Translations under genes and position numbers: made by a program
Shown: one piece after another, positions 10,374 through 21,411 of the stretch
Position numbering within the stretch: position 1 is the stretch's first letter
How the letters are laid out: the number at the start of each line of letters is the position of its first letter
The notes under the pieces: generated by a model
Databases searched by the model: none
Seen by the model: the letters and a program-made list of their open reading frames with translations, nothing else
What the model was told of the DNA's origin: nothing
NCBI GenBank assembly: GCA_033558025.1
Contig: JAUCEF010000001.1
Location: forward strand, 372,001-436,000
Direction: 5' to 3'
Length of the DNA stretch: 64,000 nucleotides
Source: Phytophthora sp. 'mugwort'
Taxonomy: Eukaryota; Oomycota; Peronosporomycetes; Peronosporales; Peronosporaceae

Positions 10374-12140
10374 ATGGCGGAAGCGCCGCCCGGGCAGAAA
10401 CGTAGGCGTGTCGACCCTGGGGGTTCCAGAGAGCGCCGTCGCGTGGGATCCGACGTCCAGAGGACACCTGCGGAGACAGCCAGTAGTCTCGGGGGCGTTG
10501 CGGTATTCAAGGGCGTGTGGGGGCGTTGGCGAAAGCTGGATGGACGTCCAAGAAGCCATCCAGCAAGTGCCTCGACTCGCGCTACAAGTACATTCGGCCT
10601 GGGGGGAGGCACGAAGGTGAAGTGGGGCTGATTTTTCTTCTCGGCGCGCTGGCCGTGCTGAGATACATCGAGGATATGCGCGTCCGCGACGTCGCAGCAG
10701 CCGCAGCCTTTCCAGGTGCAGGCAAGACATGATGCGCTGGATACATTTTGGGACGGCAAATTGCTAGTTGTATGGCTAACGTTGTGCTTGTTGGTGGCGT
10801 AGGTGCTGGAGATCGAAAAGACAGTGGCGACGACGGTGAACGCGCTGGAAGAGCTGCCGGGCAAGCGGTCGCCGCCAAACGCCGAGGGAGGGTGCCAGGC
10901 ATGGCGACGACGACCAGGGAGCGCTAAGAGCTGCAGGTGCGGCTGTGACCTGCGACGTAGGGCTGAAACAGCGAATGGCGCAGCTAACTGCGTGTTTGTT
11001 GGTGACGCAGGAGATGGCATCGGCGTTGGTGAGGGCATTAGTGCACGCGTTGAAGACACTATCGGCCATGAAGTCATCGCCGTGCCTGTTGTTCGAGCGC
11101 GTGGTGCGCGTGGGGGACGCGAAGGACGTACGTCTCGGCGAGCGGCAAGCGCCTCCACCGCAGAAGGTATTACTTGCGGCTTAAGCTGCATGAGCAAGTG
11201 GTATGGATAATGTGTAGTTATTTGTGGCGCAGGTGTTGACACCGGCATCGGTGACGCGACAGAGAGGGTCAGTGTGGACGTTGCAGGCGCAGCCGGCCAG
11301 GCAGGTGTCGCCGTGCCTGTTGTACGAGTACGTAGTGCGCGTGGTGGACGCCGAGGACGTACAGCTCGGCAGGTGGCAAGACCCTCAAGTAGTGCAGACG
11401 ACGCAGTCGCTGCCAGGTGGATCACGAGGGCGAGGTGTGCGCGGCGGACGCCAGCTCAACATGTGCTACTTGTGGTTGTTGCTGCTAACCTAACGTCTTC
11501 CCTAACCTCGGGATTGTTAATTGTGCAAGTGCCGTTGTATGCTCTAGTGACGCTCTTGGCGACGTTGAGGAGAGCTTAGATGGCACTGCGAACCCGGCAG
11601 TCGCTCCCCCGCGTGGACGCAAAGCTCGGCGAGGTGCAACCGTCTCCAGCGCAGAAGGTGTGACTTGTGACTGAGGGCTGCATGAGCGAGTGACATGGCT
11701 AACTATCTGTTGGTTGGTGGCGCAGGAGTTTATACCGGCATCGGCGGCATGACAGAAGGCGCCAATGCGGACGTTGCAGGTGCTGCCGGCCAGGCAGGTG
11801 TCGCCGTGCCTGTTGTACGAGTACGTAGTGCGCGTGGTGGACGCCGAGGACGTACAGCTCGGCAGGTGGCAAGACCCTCAAGTAATGCGAATGTAGCTCG
11901 CGATTTGAGACTGCAAGTCGGAGTGGATAAGCAAACCGTGCGTTTGTTGGTGGTGCAGGAGCTGGTGCACGTGGCGCTGGTATTGGTGACATAGTTGGCG
12001 CAGGTATTGATGGTGCTGCTGCTGGCCGTGACGGTCGAGATCCGGTTGGTGGAGTTACAATCCCTGAATCACCGCAGCCAGGGAGTGCTACGCCCACAGG
12101 GGCAACAGGAGCCGCAACGACGACAACACGCACACCACCC
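10374..12140 (+). pseudogene. Gly/Arg-rich leader of piggyBac protein, repeated exon-like modules
   Basis: The ATG at 10374 opens MAEAPPGQKRRRVDPGG, with a KRRR nuclear-localisation-like motif. Four or five modules follow, each preceded by a pyrimidine- and G-rich stretch like GTTTGTTGGTGGCGCAG, often with GCTAAC about 25 nt upstream, resembling a branch site plus 3' splice site. Modules read GVGAGDRKDSGDDG (from 10796), GDAGDGIGVGEGIS (from 11002), GAGVDTGIGDATERVSVD (from 11226), GAGVYTGIGGMTEG (from 11719) and AGAGARGAGIGDIVGAGID (from 11958), several with ARGGRRGRTARQ. The frame then runs toward the transposase. Exact splice junctions are uncertain and stops occur between modules. A 469-codon minus-strand open frame over the same DNA is most likely a by-product of GC-rich repeats. 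Confidence 0.45.
11292..11884 (+). repeat. Identical 100-bp direct repeats in module array
   Basis: Positions 11292-11391 and 11785-11884 are identical over 100 bp, offset 493 bp, and code for the VPVVRVRSARGGRRGRTARQ region. Flanks of both copies are similar but diverged, so one exon-intron unit was duplicated or homogenised recently. Confidence 0.9.
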
Positions 12141-12143
12141 ATC

Positions 12144-13635
12144 ATGCTGCAGGACGTCTACGTGAGCAAGTTGGTTATTCTCGTCGGAAAAGGAGCGATG
12201 GATGAGAGCGAAGGCCTATCGGCCTATTGGTACTGCCTATATTATTGGCCGGGTGTATCGCCATGTCAAGAAAAGGAAGCACGCCTCGCTTTTCCAAATT
12301 CTCTGGCTGAACAGTTCAGAGCGTGGTAGAACATATCAGTGTGGGGCTTGTAGAGCTTGGCATCAAGAACTACATTGCGTTAACACGGGTGAAGGACCCG
12401 GATCGGCGGATACTGGTGCGGCCAGATCCTACTGAGGAAATCGACTTTGAGGAGGCCGATTCGGAAGAAGAAGAGATGCTTGAGGCTTTCGACCCCGCGG
12501 CGTCGGTGCGTGACCTTCAATGCTACTCCAAACACGCTAGAAATAGATGCGGTGGCTCGCATCCGACCACTCTTGAACTTGCTAAGATTACTGGCAGTAA
12601 GTATATTCACGTGGGGCGAGACGTTGCTCTCGACGAAGCCAGCGTCGCCTGCCGCTCGCGCCAAGACCGCCACATGATTGTGTATAATCCCATGAAGCCG
12701 ACAGGAAAAATACCATTTCAGATTGTACATGGTGTGCTGCTCTACAACGTGGATTGCGTTGAACTACAAGCTTCACTGCAACCGGAGCGACGTTTTGGGC
12801 AGACTGAGCAAGTTGAGGCACAAAATTTGAGAGAGGAGCTGGAAGAAGTATCGAAAATTCGACAGCATGTGTTAGAGGTAACGAGGCCACTGTTTGGAAC
12901 AAACCGCATTGTCAACATAGACAATTATTATACCTCAGTTCAACTGCTCCAGGAGCTACGGCTGAAGGGTCTGGTCGAGGCACCATCCGAGCGAATAGCA
13001 AGCACTACCCAGCCCACACTATATTGAATGAGGACGACTGTAGCCGTGGAGACTATCGACAGGCTGTCTCGCACGACCACCGTATGCTGGCAGCGTCGTG
13101 GTGCGACGGAAATGTCGTCAATTTGATCTGCAATGCTGACTCTGCAATTACTACCACTATCGTCCGCATGGTTGGCAACGAGAAGGAGTCATTTACAGCC
13201 CCCGAATATGTCGCTCAGGGCAACACCAACATGCAAGGTGTCGATAGGTTGGACCAGATACGAGGGCGATTCTCTACTGCGGACGGCCATTCCTACAAAC
13301 GCTGGCACAAGAATCTGGCCTTCGCGCTGATCGATGTGACGAGATCAAACGTGTATCTTACTCGGCGGTTGGTAAAATCAGAGCCCACAACTCGTGATGG
13401 AGCTGGTAGGAGAACTTTGAGCGGTAAATGGAGGAATCCCCCCAGTGACGGCCGCATGCTTTACAGTGGAGAAATGCATGACGATGGTGAAGCAGAGCAG
13501 GTGAGCACGCCTTCCTATCAGCGGCCTGCAGGTAAAAATGTTGTGTTTGCGACGGTTGCGTGCACATCAGTGTCGTTTAGGCAAATTCATGCGGAGAAGA
13601 GCAGGAAGCGCCGCCGCTGTGTTGTTTGTAGATAG
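12144..13635 (+). pseudogene. piggyBac (DDE_Tnp_1_7) transposase, frameshifted
   Basis: Frame 12323-13027 carries the acidic region with FEEADSEEEEMLEAFDP, then VALDEASVACRSRQDRH with a catalytic Asp, a short core (HMIVYNPMKPTGKIPFQIVH) and RIVNIDNYYTSVQLLQEL with the second Asp. A one-base loss just before 12979 shifts the frame; GTIRANSKHYPAHTILNED then continues in the frame that ends at 13635. There, NTNMQGVDRLDQIRGRFST holds the third catalytic Asp, followed by SYKRWHKNLAFALIDV. The C-terminal 80 residues have a basic tail (KSRKRRRCVVCR) that may be a remnant of the Cys-rich zinc-binding end. The N-terminal part (12202-12330) is also shifted relative to the main frame. All three Asp regions remain, but at least two frame breaks rule out a full product. 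Confidence 0.8.
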
Positions 13636-13811
13636 GAGGGGAGATATTCGACCGAAGTGACAAACTATTGCCTCACACACGGTGTGTGTCTGTGTCGGGT
13701 TGTACACGACCATTCCGCCAAGCGTGGATGAGTACGTCCCCGACGTCAACCTGCTGGGATAAGTTCCATTAATTCTACTACCCTAATGAGCTATTTACTG
13801 ATAAAGGAAAT

Positions 13812-14292
13812 GTGCGACGCCACTCCAATCTCGTTAAGCTGAAAGGCACTAATGAGCCTAGACATGAAGTCGTACGGCGACCTGCTGTCGCTCGCCAATT
13901 TGGTGATGGAGCCGTTGGTGCCCCTGCCGCATATGTACTCGGTGGTGATACCGCTCTTGGGCTCGGCGGCGATACGAATCGTGGCCCCGGCGGCGGTGGT
14001 CCGGTTGGACTTAAGGCTTTTGGGCTGGGCAACGGGCCCGCTCACAGACTGGCGGCATTCGGGCTGGGAAGCGGTGCGTCGTTCGTATGGCAGCGGTCCT
14101 GCTCCCAGAATTGCGTCGTTGAGACCGGTCAGCAGCACGGATCATGACCACAACAACGGCGTCGACATGGCCCGCATACTCGGCGGCAACACAGCTAACG
14201 GACTTGGTGGTGGTGTTGCTCAATCACTTGGCGAAGCTTTCGTACACTTGACAACGGAGTCTTCGGATAAGTATGGTAGACGAACAATGTAG
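13812..14292 (+). pseudogene. Gly/Leu-rich repeat fragment
   Basis: The frame starting 13812 gives LGGDTALGLGGDTNRGPGGG, FGLGNGPAHRLAAFGLGSG; the overlapping frame to 14292 continues as MARILGGNTANGLGGGVAQS, so a frame change near 14130 separates two halves of one Gly-rich tract. It resembles the Gly-rich leader upstream and may be a copy of it. No function recognised. Confidence 0.35.
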
Positions 14293-14354
14293 GTCTAACG
14301 TTTCTTACGGTATATATAAATAGGATGATACGTCGACTTCCAGCTACAGCGTAC

Positions 14355-15440
14355 TTCTATCTGGCGCTGTAGACTCCAGCACTTGCAATAGGGATCGGAA
14401 CACGTGGAGCGATGTCTTGGACAAAATTGCGATGTTGATACAATGACATGTGCCATTGGCGTTGCGCTGAGTTCTCGCGAAACCACCAACTTTGCATCTT
14501 CTTCAAATAGAAATATGTTAGCAAAGACAATGGTGGCTTCACAGATGGGAGGTTGCCTTGACAACGAAACATCTCGAACATCTGCCTGCTTGAGGAGCAC
14601 CTTACCAAGCAGCGGTTGGTCTTGAGCTGTTGTTGTACACAGCTCTGTCTAAGTGCAACCAGATCTTTTCGAAGCTCGATGCCAATACACGTTCTAACGT
14701 TCGTCGCAAGCGCAATTTGGGTGACAATGTTGCCCACACCAGCTAAGACGTCGAGGAAAACGTCGACTTATCCGACCGGGCCAACAGCTCCAAGTATCTT
14801 TGAGACGCCCGATGGTAACACCTCACCAGCATTAGCATAGGTATGGCCGGCTTGCTGGCGAACATTCGTGCGCACTGATTCCTTCAAAAATGGAAGTTAC
14901 AGCTTGCGCCGCCTGCCCTGGGTTGAGAATAAATCTACGCTGGCAAGGGGCGCCAGCGTCCCCATCGCCCACTTCACTAAGACCCACGCCGACACTCGCC
15001 CGCTGCCCTCCATGCGCACTGCGTAACTCGGCGACGAGGAAGATGGCGTCAGCGGCGCTCTCCGCGGACTTGACGAAGATAGAGGTGCAACACGGCCCCC
15101 CAGACTCATCGGCGAGACAGCCCAGGGCTGCGGCATTGGACGAGCGACCGAGGCTGGGCAGCGGCTCACGGGTCGGCATTATAAGTCTCAGAGGAACGCG
15201 GGGCGGTGGCGGCGGCAGCCCTCGTGCAGTTAGAATCCGCCTAGAAGTCAGGTCGCTAAAGAAGCATGGCGGGAAGCCGCTAATCGACTTCCCGCACGTC
15301 CTCTTGAGGCTGGCCAGCCGAAGACGGAGCTCTCGCGCAACGTGCCTGGTCGTCATTTGGTGGGCCACATAGGCCCACGTGATGCGCAGGCTCTCCCTCT
15401 CGAACTGGAGCGCGATATGCGCCAGTAGCTTTGTCTTCCT
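14355..15440 (-). pseudogene. SANT/Myb-like plus DOT1-like methyltransferase, broken
   Basis: Minus strand from about 15440: KLLAHIALQFERESLRITWA then RHVARELRLRLASLKRTCG and FPPCFF, a SANT/Myb-like helix pattern typical of oomycete DOT1-type proteins. The frame stays open to 14832 through a Pro- and Ala-rich linker. After a frame change comes AGEVLPSGVSKILGAVGPVG, a stop, and FLDVLAGVGNIVTQIALATN, then CIGIELRKDL, matching the SAM-binding motif I region (D-x-G-x-G-N) and the following Glu of DOT1-family H3K79 methyltransferases. A further shift near 14600 gives PPICEATIVFANIFLFEEDA then KLVVSREL, the DOT1 F-x-N-x-F block. In motif I the usual DVGAG is DVLAG, so the Gly pair is damaged. It lies inside the piggyBac-type ends, opposite in direction to the transposase. 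A functional product is unlikely. Confidence 0.65.
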
Positions 15441-16277
15441 TGTCAGTGAAACTTGTGCGCATTTCTGTTAATTTTGGTATAGTAAAATGGATACCAGGGT
15501 GGAGTGCATTTGCCTTATTTTTTTGTATGGTGATGCGACTGGCTGTACGGCACTCCTGGTTGTTCATCGTTTATGTCACACATGACGCGGCGGTGTGGCT
15601 GCAGCCGATTACGGTGGTTGAAGCAATAAAATACTACTCATACTACTCGAAAATGAGATAATTAAAAAAAATACCCCCAGCCCTTTCCAGTCACTGCTCT
15701 GAAAGGTAGTAATATTGCACGGTAGGTCGAGAGCGGGAAAAGGCTAAAAGGCGCAAAATTCGCCCTTTTAGAAGGCCATTTATCACCGTGTTTTGGTAAT
15801 AGCGTTAAAAGCGAAAAATGCGCCCTTGTACCGCGAAAGGGTTAAGGCACGTTGAGAACGAATTAACGCATAGCACCAAAACTATGTTTTACTTAAAACG
15901 GTGTTATTCGGCATTATTTTTTCCCCTCCAATCCATTCGGCCACAGCGAGAATGTTTAGAAAAGACTTGCGATACTACTGATGCACGGAGGTTGACGCAT
16001 TAATTTAGTCTTCGTAACGAGCAAACATCCTTGCTTCATTCTGGATACACGAACCGCTGGCGCTTGTCGAGCGGAAACAAGCCCAGCAATGAATCTGTTG
16101 TCCTGTTCAAAACGATTATAAACAGGCAATACAAATTAATTAGCCTCATCTGGTTCAGCATCAAGGTACCCACCTGGTCACGTACCGCTTAGAGACTGCT
16201 GCATAATCTACCCGAATATACATCACTTGGCGGATGACTACCAGCAATTTTTCCAAGTGAAGGCACCCCTCTAATTA

Positions 16278-17996
16278 GAGGGCGTTTCCGTTATCGCACA
16301 GGCTCACAAGAGTACTGAAGCATTCATTCAGTCGCTGGAGTCGAGTGAGGGGCAATAAAGATTGATCCCTTGTCATCGCCACCGCGTTAAATATCCATCG
16401 TAACCTGTCGATAAGCTCATCAAATGCAGTTTTTTTCTCGTTGGAGCCACTTGCCTGTTGTACTTCCTGGTCATAACTCGTGACATGCTCAAAATCCGTT
16501 TTCACCCGATTTTTGTCTTCAAACCCTGGCTCAAGTTGATTGCACCTCATTAATTTTACTGCTACCGGCCAAATTAACAGTCCAAGAGAAAGCCGTTCGA
16601 GACATTTTGCTGCTCGCAAGGCAAATTGAGTTATAGCGATCGTTCCACGCATCACCTACCCCAAAAGTGCATATCCGCTCCAGATTCGAGACAGCTTTTC
16701 CAAGACATAGTCTCCGTGCGTGGATTCCACCGTTCAAAGCGATTTCGAGCAGTTCATTGATCAAACTCATGTGCTTGTCGAACCACTCGACACTGATATC
16801 ATCCTGATGTAGCCATTCGTCAACTTCGACGAACAAAGTAGCGAGCTTAGCCTTATGTTTTTCACCATTTCAGCTGGTATTTCATGCTTTTTCACAAGAT
16901 ATTTAGAAAGCTGCTGACAACTCCTGTCATCGAGCAGACACAAAGATTTAAAAAACACGTTTAAAAAGTTAAATCGCAGACGCACGTACCGATAAAGGCC
17001 GTTGGTCTTTACCGGATACAAATCATGAAGTCCTTGTAGCACTTTTAGCATCTTGCACGCTACCCTCACATTGTCAGGACTTAGACCCTCTTCCAGGTTC
17101 GCGACGGCAACTAACATGAGCAACCTCATATCTTCCAGATGACGTTCGGCTTGAACAGGATGCTCCGCGTGAACTCTCACAAGCATTCTCCCCGCCTTAG
17201 TAGTGCCGATATAAATGTTCTGATACGAAGGTTTGCTTCCGTCGACTCGGAGTTCTCCTCGACAGCAATAGCAGCCTTCAAAGCCGTGCCCACCGCAGCT
17301 CCTACAGCTCCAGTCGGAACCATTCTGCCCTCTTTCTCAGCCGGATCACCACATTCCGCACTGCTCGCTTGGTCACCACAGGGTCAATACGACTCGGCGC
17401 CTTTCTCTTCCTCGCTCTTCTTTGAGGCGAAGAGCCGCAGACTTCCACTTCTTCTTCCTTGACACTCTGTCGTCACCGAAGCTTCAGTCGGCATGGAATA
17501 ACCTTCATCAATAGCTACACTTTTATTGCGCGGAGATACTGGCGGCTCCGTCTTCGCCACTGCACTCAATCTGCGAGCTTCGTGGGGCGAAATAGTAGCG
17601 GCCTGTTTGCTCTCCACGTATTTTTCCAGAGCAATTGTGGGGACCTGTTGCATCTTGCTGTGGTTGTCCTTCACTGTGGGCTCTTTCTCCTCATCTGAGA
17701 GCGACAGGTCAATGACTGCAGCTACTGAACCAGCAGTTTGGCAGAGCCTGAAGAGATACCCACTCCCGGTCCTGTATCCTTTGCTGCCTTCTTCTTCTCT
17801 ATTGTCATAACCTCTTCCGTCTTGGGCTCCGCTTGCATCTTCTGGTCTTACTCATCGTCTGTGGCTGAAGGCGACGTGTCACAGCTCCCAGCGTGGCTCA
17901 TTTCTGCATTTAACTCGCACACGAGCGCTCCCATCTCGTTGCATGCGGTCACGAGCTGCTCCAGAGCTTTAGAAAACGTCGGGCGACTCATCCACG
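16278..17996 (-). pseudogene. Helical-repeat gene related to 'LYERIL' family (copy 4), disrupted
   Basis: Minus strand from the ATG at 17996: MSRPTFSKALEQLVTACNEM begins a frame that stops near 17848. Later frames are Glu/Lys/Ser-rich (17674-17384), then GAVGAAVGTALKAAIAVEEN near 17320 and a helical region (17186-16767) with EGLSPDNVRVACKMLKVLQ and YRYVRLRFNFLNVFFKSL. The end (16836-16278) has WFDKHMSLINELLEIALNGG and NRVKTDFEHVTSYDQEV. The order (short N-terminal helix block, charged linker, long helical C-terminal region) is that of copies 1-3, but sequence similarity is faint, so membership is tentative. Frame changes are visible, so it is probably a pseudogene. 15850-16270 holds no recognisable gene. 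Confidence 0.35.
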
Positions 17997-18543
17997 AATA
18001 CTAATGGCGCCTTGTACGTCTCCCGGGACGCGTGCACCACGCCCAGTGCGCGCGTCAATGCGTCCAGCGCCGGTTGCATCTGCGCCCCGGCGTGCATGCA
18101 GCAGCTCGTCGCGCACCGCCGCGAGGCACTTGACGCGCAGCTCCGCAGCGCTGAAGTGCGACAGGATCACGTCCATCAGGATATTGGGCTTGATGACATG
18201 ACAAACTGTATACCTCTGCGGTACAATTATGCACCTCAACAGCGAACAACTATAAGAAGACTCAGGCATTTTAATCATTACAGGTAATCTCGTCGAGCTC
18301 ATATATATCTAACTCCAGGAGGGAGTGAAATACTGTTGACAGTATTTCGCGACTGCAATGTTTTTACTTTTCGTTAAAACAAATTACAAATTAATCCAGT
18401 ATGAACTGCGGCAAAACCGGTTTGACAGTTGACTTTCAAAAGGCATAGCAAATAGGCTATGGACGAGTTAAATTGACGGAGGACGAAATTCATTCATATA
18501 ACGTAAACTTAAACTAAAATGAAAAAGAAGGCTCGATGCATCT

Positions 18544-19460
18544 TTAGTCTTCGGGATCGTTGTAATCAAAGGAGTTGTCTACTGTGTAGCTTGAGGTTCC
18601 TTCGTCAAAGTCTTCGTCTTTGCTGTCGTCGATTCCTCCATCAGTGGAGCTCGTGACATTATCGCTGCCGTTCATAGTTGGCCATTCAGTACCGCCTTGC
18701 CCATTGTCTTTCCGCTCACATAGCGCTGAAAGATCAAATATCACATTAGTTACTCCATCGCTACCCATCCGATATGAGTAGATAAAGACGAGCTTTCTCA
18801 CAGTCTCAGTTTAACCGATTTCGAAGACCCAAGTGGACGTATTTGTGCGTACTCCAACTTCTCTCGGCAGCCGTCGAAGATGTTGGAGGTAGTAAAAAAA
18901 AAAAACTTCCTGGCAATCTCAAAGAGTAGGATAGAATTTCCGGCTGTTTCCTCACCATTCTGAGGACGCTAAGCTGCCTTGGTATTGTCTCTCATCCTGC
19001 GTCCAGTCCCCGTTTGAGATTTGCAAAAACGTTTGCCTCCCGAAAAGCTAACCCCGTCACCTCTTCACGTAACCCAAGTCGATCGGCCACAATGCGTATG
19101 TGCTCCACTGCTTTATCGCAGTCATCATCCACGAAGTCATTCGTGTTTTTTGGTCGGGTCCAACAGGAACGCGATCTCCATTGGATCCGTGTGAATAGAT
19201 TTCCACCGTTCCTCTATCAAGTTGTGGATCTCAGTAACCGTATCATCCAAAGCGTGGGGATGCAGTATCTCGGACGCTTCAGCAGATCCACAAAAATGGC
19301 GTACACCATGCCTACCGAGCACCCATCCCTCTCCAATAACCCGATTTTGTCCACAATTGAGGACAATAATTTCATCACTTGGGCATTACTATTATTATTA
19401 TTGTCATCACTAGGGCTTCATGTCGGACCAGGTTCTGTTGCTGCGCAAAGACATTAGACA
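18544..19460 (-). pseudogene. hAT-family transposase remnant
   Basis: Minus-strand fragments: LERDGCSVGMVYAIFVDLL (about 19345-19290), then in another frame HALDDTVTEIHNLIEERWKS and DPMEIAFLLDPTKKHE (to 19137), then FVDDDCDKAVEHIRIVADRL and GLREEV. The arginine-tryptophan and the FLLDP blocks fit the region before the C-terminal dimerisation part of oomycete hAT transposases. An acidic tail (18801-18544, DDSKDEDFDEGTSS) may be its end. Frame breaks make it inactive. The right part up to 19604 may be further N-terminal sequence. Confidence 0.5.
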
Positions 19461-19771
19461 CACCCAAAAAGCCCCAAGGCATATACTTGTGTCCTTAGAC
19501 ATACCTCTCGCAGTCCGGGCCAAGGAAACCTTGTTTAACACTGCTCGCCTCGTTTGTGCTTCCAGCGTGCAGAATTGAAGTTTGAAGCGCGTCATTTTGT
19601 TCACAGAAATGACTACCTTCGGATCTCCAAACTACTAAAATTAGCATTAGCTATTGTAAATTGCAGGAACCCTCAATTTGGTAGATAAACTTTTTTTCCT
19701 GCGAAACCGTAGATATTACTATTTAACCGGTTGAATCAAGTGTCAGCTAATTCATCGCTAGGGTGAAAGGA

Positions 19772-20280
19772 TGTTTGGGGACATAGCCGACACAACGCCT
19801 GCGGTTTAAGATCCGTGTGCGGAGCACGCGGTTTTAAATCCAGGACCAAGCATGGTATCATATCGCTCCGCCCTATAGGGTTAAGCCCGGCAGGGAAGGG
19901 TTTGGGGGTTTAGCTGGGTGATTGTCGACACCTCCTACTTTAGCGATTTGTTGGCCGTGACACCCTTTCTCGCTATTTTTATATATTTACTATAATAAAA
20001 ACCCGTTTAAGTACGATTAGTGGAAGAGCATCGCTTTTAGGCGGATAGCGTTTTGCTAAGAGCCAGTTTCTCCGAAGAGTTAATGTTTTAGGAATATCGA
20101 TTGGCTCAAATAGGTCCTAACTTAGGACCTACCATAATCTAGGTGTTAATTGTCCGGCGTTGTTAACTGTCACCCTGTTGTTTCGGCCAATTAGAAAGCC
20201 GCTTTAGTAAGGATTTGTCGTGATATGTTAACTGTCATCCTGTGTTGTAGATGTCACGCAGGCAAGTCAGACAAATAACA
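19772..20280 (+). repeat. LTR-like repeat, probably solo
   Basis: From 19772 (TGTTTGGGGACATAGCCGAC) about 130 bp is closely similar to 63873-64000 at the right edge, including CCTATAGGGTTAAGCCCG. Both are preceded by a purine-rich stretch (here AGGGTGAAAGGA) as expected of a polypurine tract. The far end is not clear; 20280 is a guess at an ...AACA terminus. No internal retrotransposon genes adjoin it. The following 20280-21390 holds no recognisable gene. Confidence 0.5.
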
Positions 20281-21411
20281 ACCACTATCAGTTCACTGTG
20301 AGCTTCACACCACCTCGCCCCAGCAGCAGCCTCGAGCTGTCCAGGTTATGTCTCCGTTGACGGAGCGATGTACACGTACTTAGCAAAGTGTGTAAGTGTG
20401 TACGGTCATGCACAGTCACTGTCATAGGGCGAGCCGTGTGTACGCGCCGTTTTCTCAGAGACGGCTACTGCTACGGCGCTGCGCTTAGGGATTCAGCTCC
20501 ACGGGTATGATAGCTAGCGGTGTGTACAATCTCAGGTCTGTAGCGTGCTTGTGGACTAACTAGCACGTGTGTCATTTTTATTTGTGTGGAATTATAACAG
20601 GGCGGCGAGCATATGGCTGTGTGTGCGCAACGTTTTCTCGTTCGCATGTAGAAAGATGCACCGGCATATGAGATGCACCTTAATATTCACCAACCATATC
20701 GAGCAACCCACAATAGCGTGGAACGCATGTAGAGAGCTGCAGCCCCTGGCCCCCTACAAAACTGATACTAACTTCCCGCCTATAGCCGGACGCAGCTTGA
20801 AGCGGCGCGCTGGCCACAGACCCAGCAGGTCTCGCGCCTCATTTCGGCCACGCGGCGAACGAGGGTTGCTGCTGGATATATGTCATAGCGAACTCGATGG
20901 TGCTCGCAACAGTCGCTAAGTTCGATAGACGCGTGCCCATTTTTTTAATCTGCGTCTCAGCGTATAATCTTTCAAACGTCTACAAAAAGTGTGACTTACA
21001 GGTAGATGACGACTGCCTAGCTAGTGGACGAGCTGCATAAAGTGTCTCGGATAAGACCAGTGTCTACTGCTGTAGACTATACTCACGAGTTCGATCGCAA
21101 TTTTGATCTCAACATTGACGGCGTCGTTGAGGAAGCCGTAGTTCAACTTCCTCCAAGAATTTATACAAACAGTTACATTTCCTTTTAAAGACTTTTTTTT
21201 TATGAACATGGGGTGCATCTTTTTACATGCGAAGTACGGTACCTGTATTTTCAAAATTAGAAATGATAAGGTTAAAATCAAACTTAGAAACGTTTTAAAA
21301 GTTTACGTTTTTTTATGGAGTTCCAAAACGCCACTGGGTCTGTTATCATTTTGTCGTTTCGATTTTACGAAATGCCATTTGGAAGGTTAAATAGTGTCCA
21401 TTAAAACAATA

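Larger units (their letters stand above)
9502..15845 (+). mobile_element. Large piggyBac-type element with TTAA duplication
   Basis: The left end is TTAA at 9502-9505 followed by CCCTTTCGCG; the right end is CGCGAAAGGG at 15832-15841 followed by TTAA at 15842-15845. Each end has a subterminal palindrome: 9627-9653 on the left (CTAAAAGGGCGC and its inverse) and about 15747-15773 on the right (CTAAAAGGCGC and CGCCCTTTTAG). Between them lies a broken piggyBac transposase on the same strand, preceded by Gly/Arg-rich exon-like modules and followed by a Gly-rich fragment and a convergent DOT1-like gene remnant. The span is about 6.3 kb, long for piggyBac. The terminal match and internal transposase support one element, but nested insertions or unrelated ends are possible. 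The stretches 8905-9500 and 9660-10370 hold no recognisable gene. Confidence 0.65.

Noticed and set aside
10016..11425. 469-codon minus-strand open frame
   Set aside because: Pro/Ala/Arg/Thr-rich, antisense to the Gly/Arg module array; GC-rich repeats readily give long antisense frames. No domain or intron logic supports it.
18313..18345. Purine tract plus TGTTGACAG as another LTR boundary
   Set aside because: The following sequence does not match the other LTR starts and no partner was found, so it is only mentioned, not called.
20569..20919. 116-codon plus-strand frame
   Set aside because: No ATG-context, domain or neighbour support; follows an LTR-like repeat.
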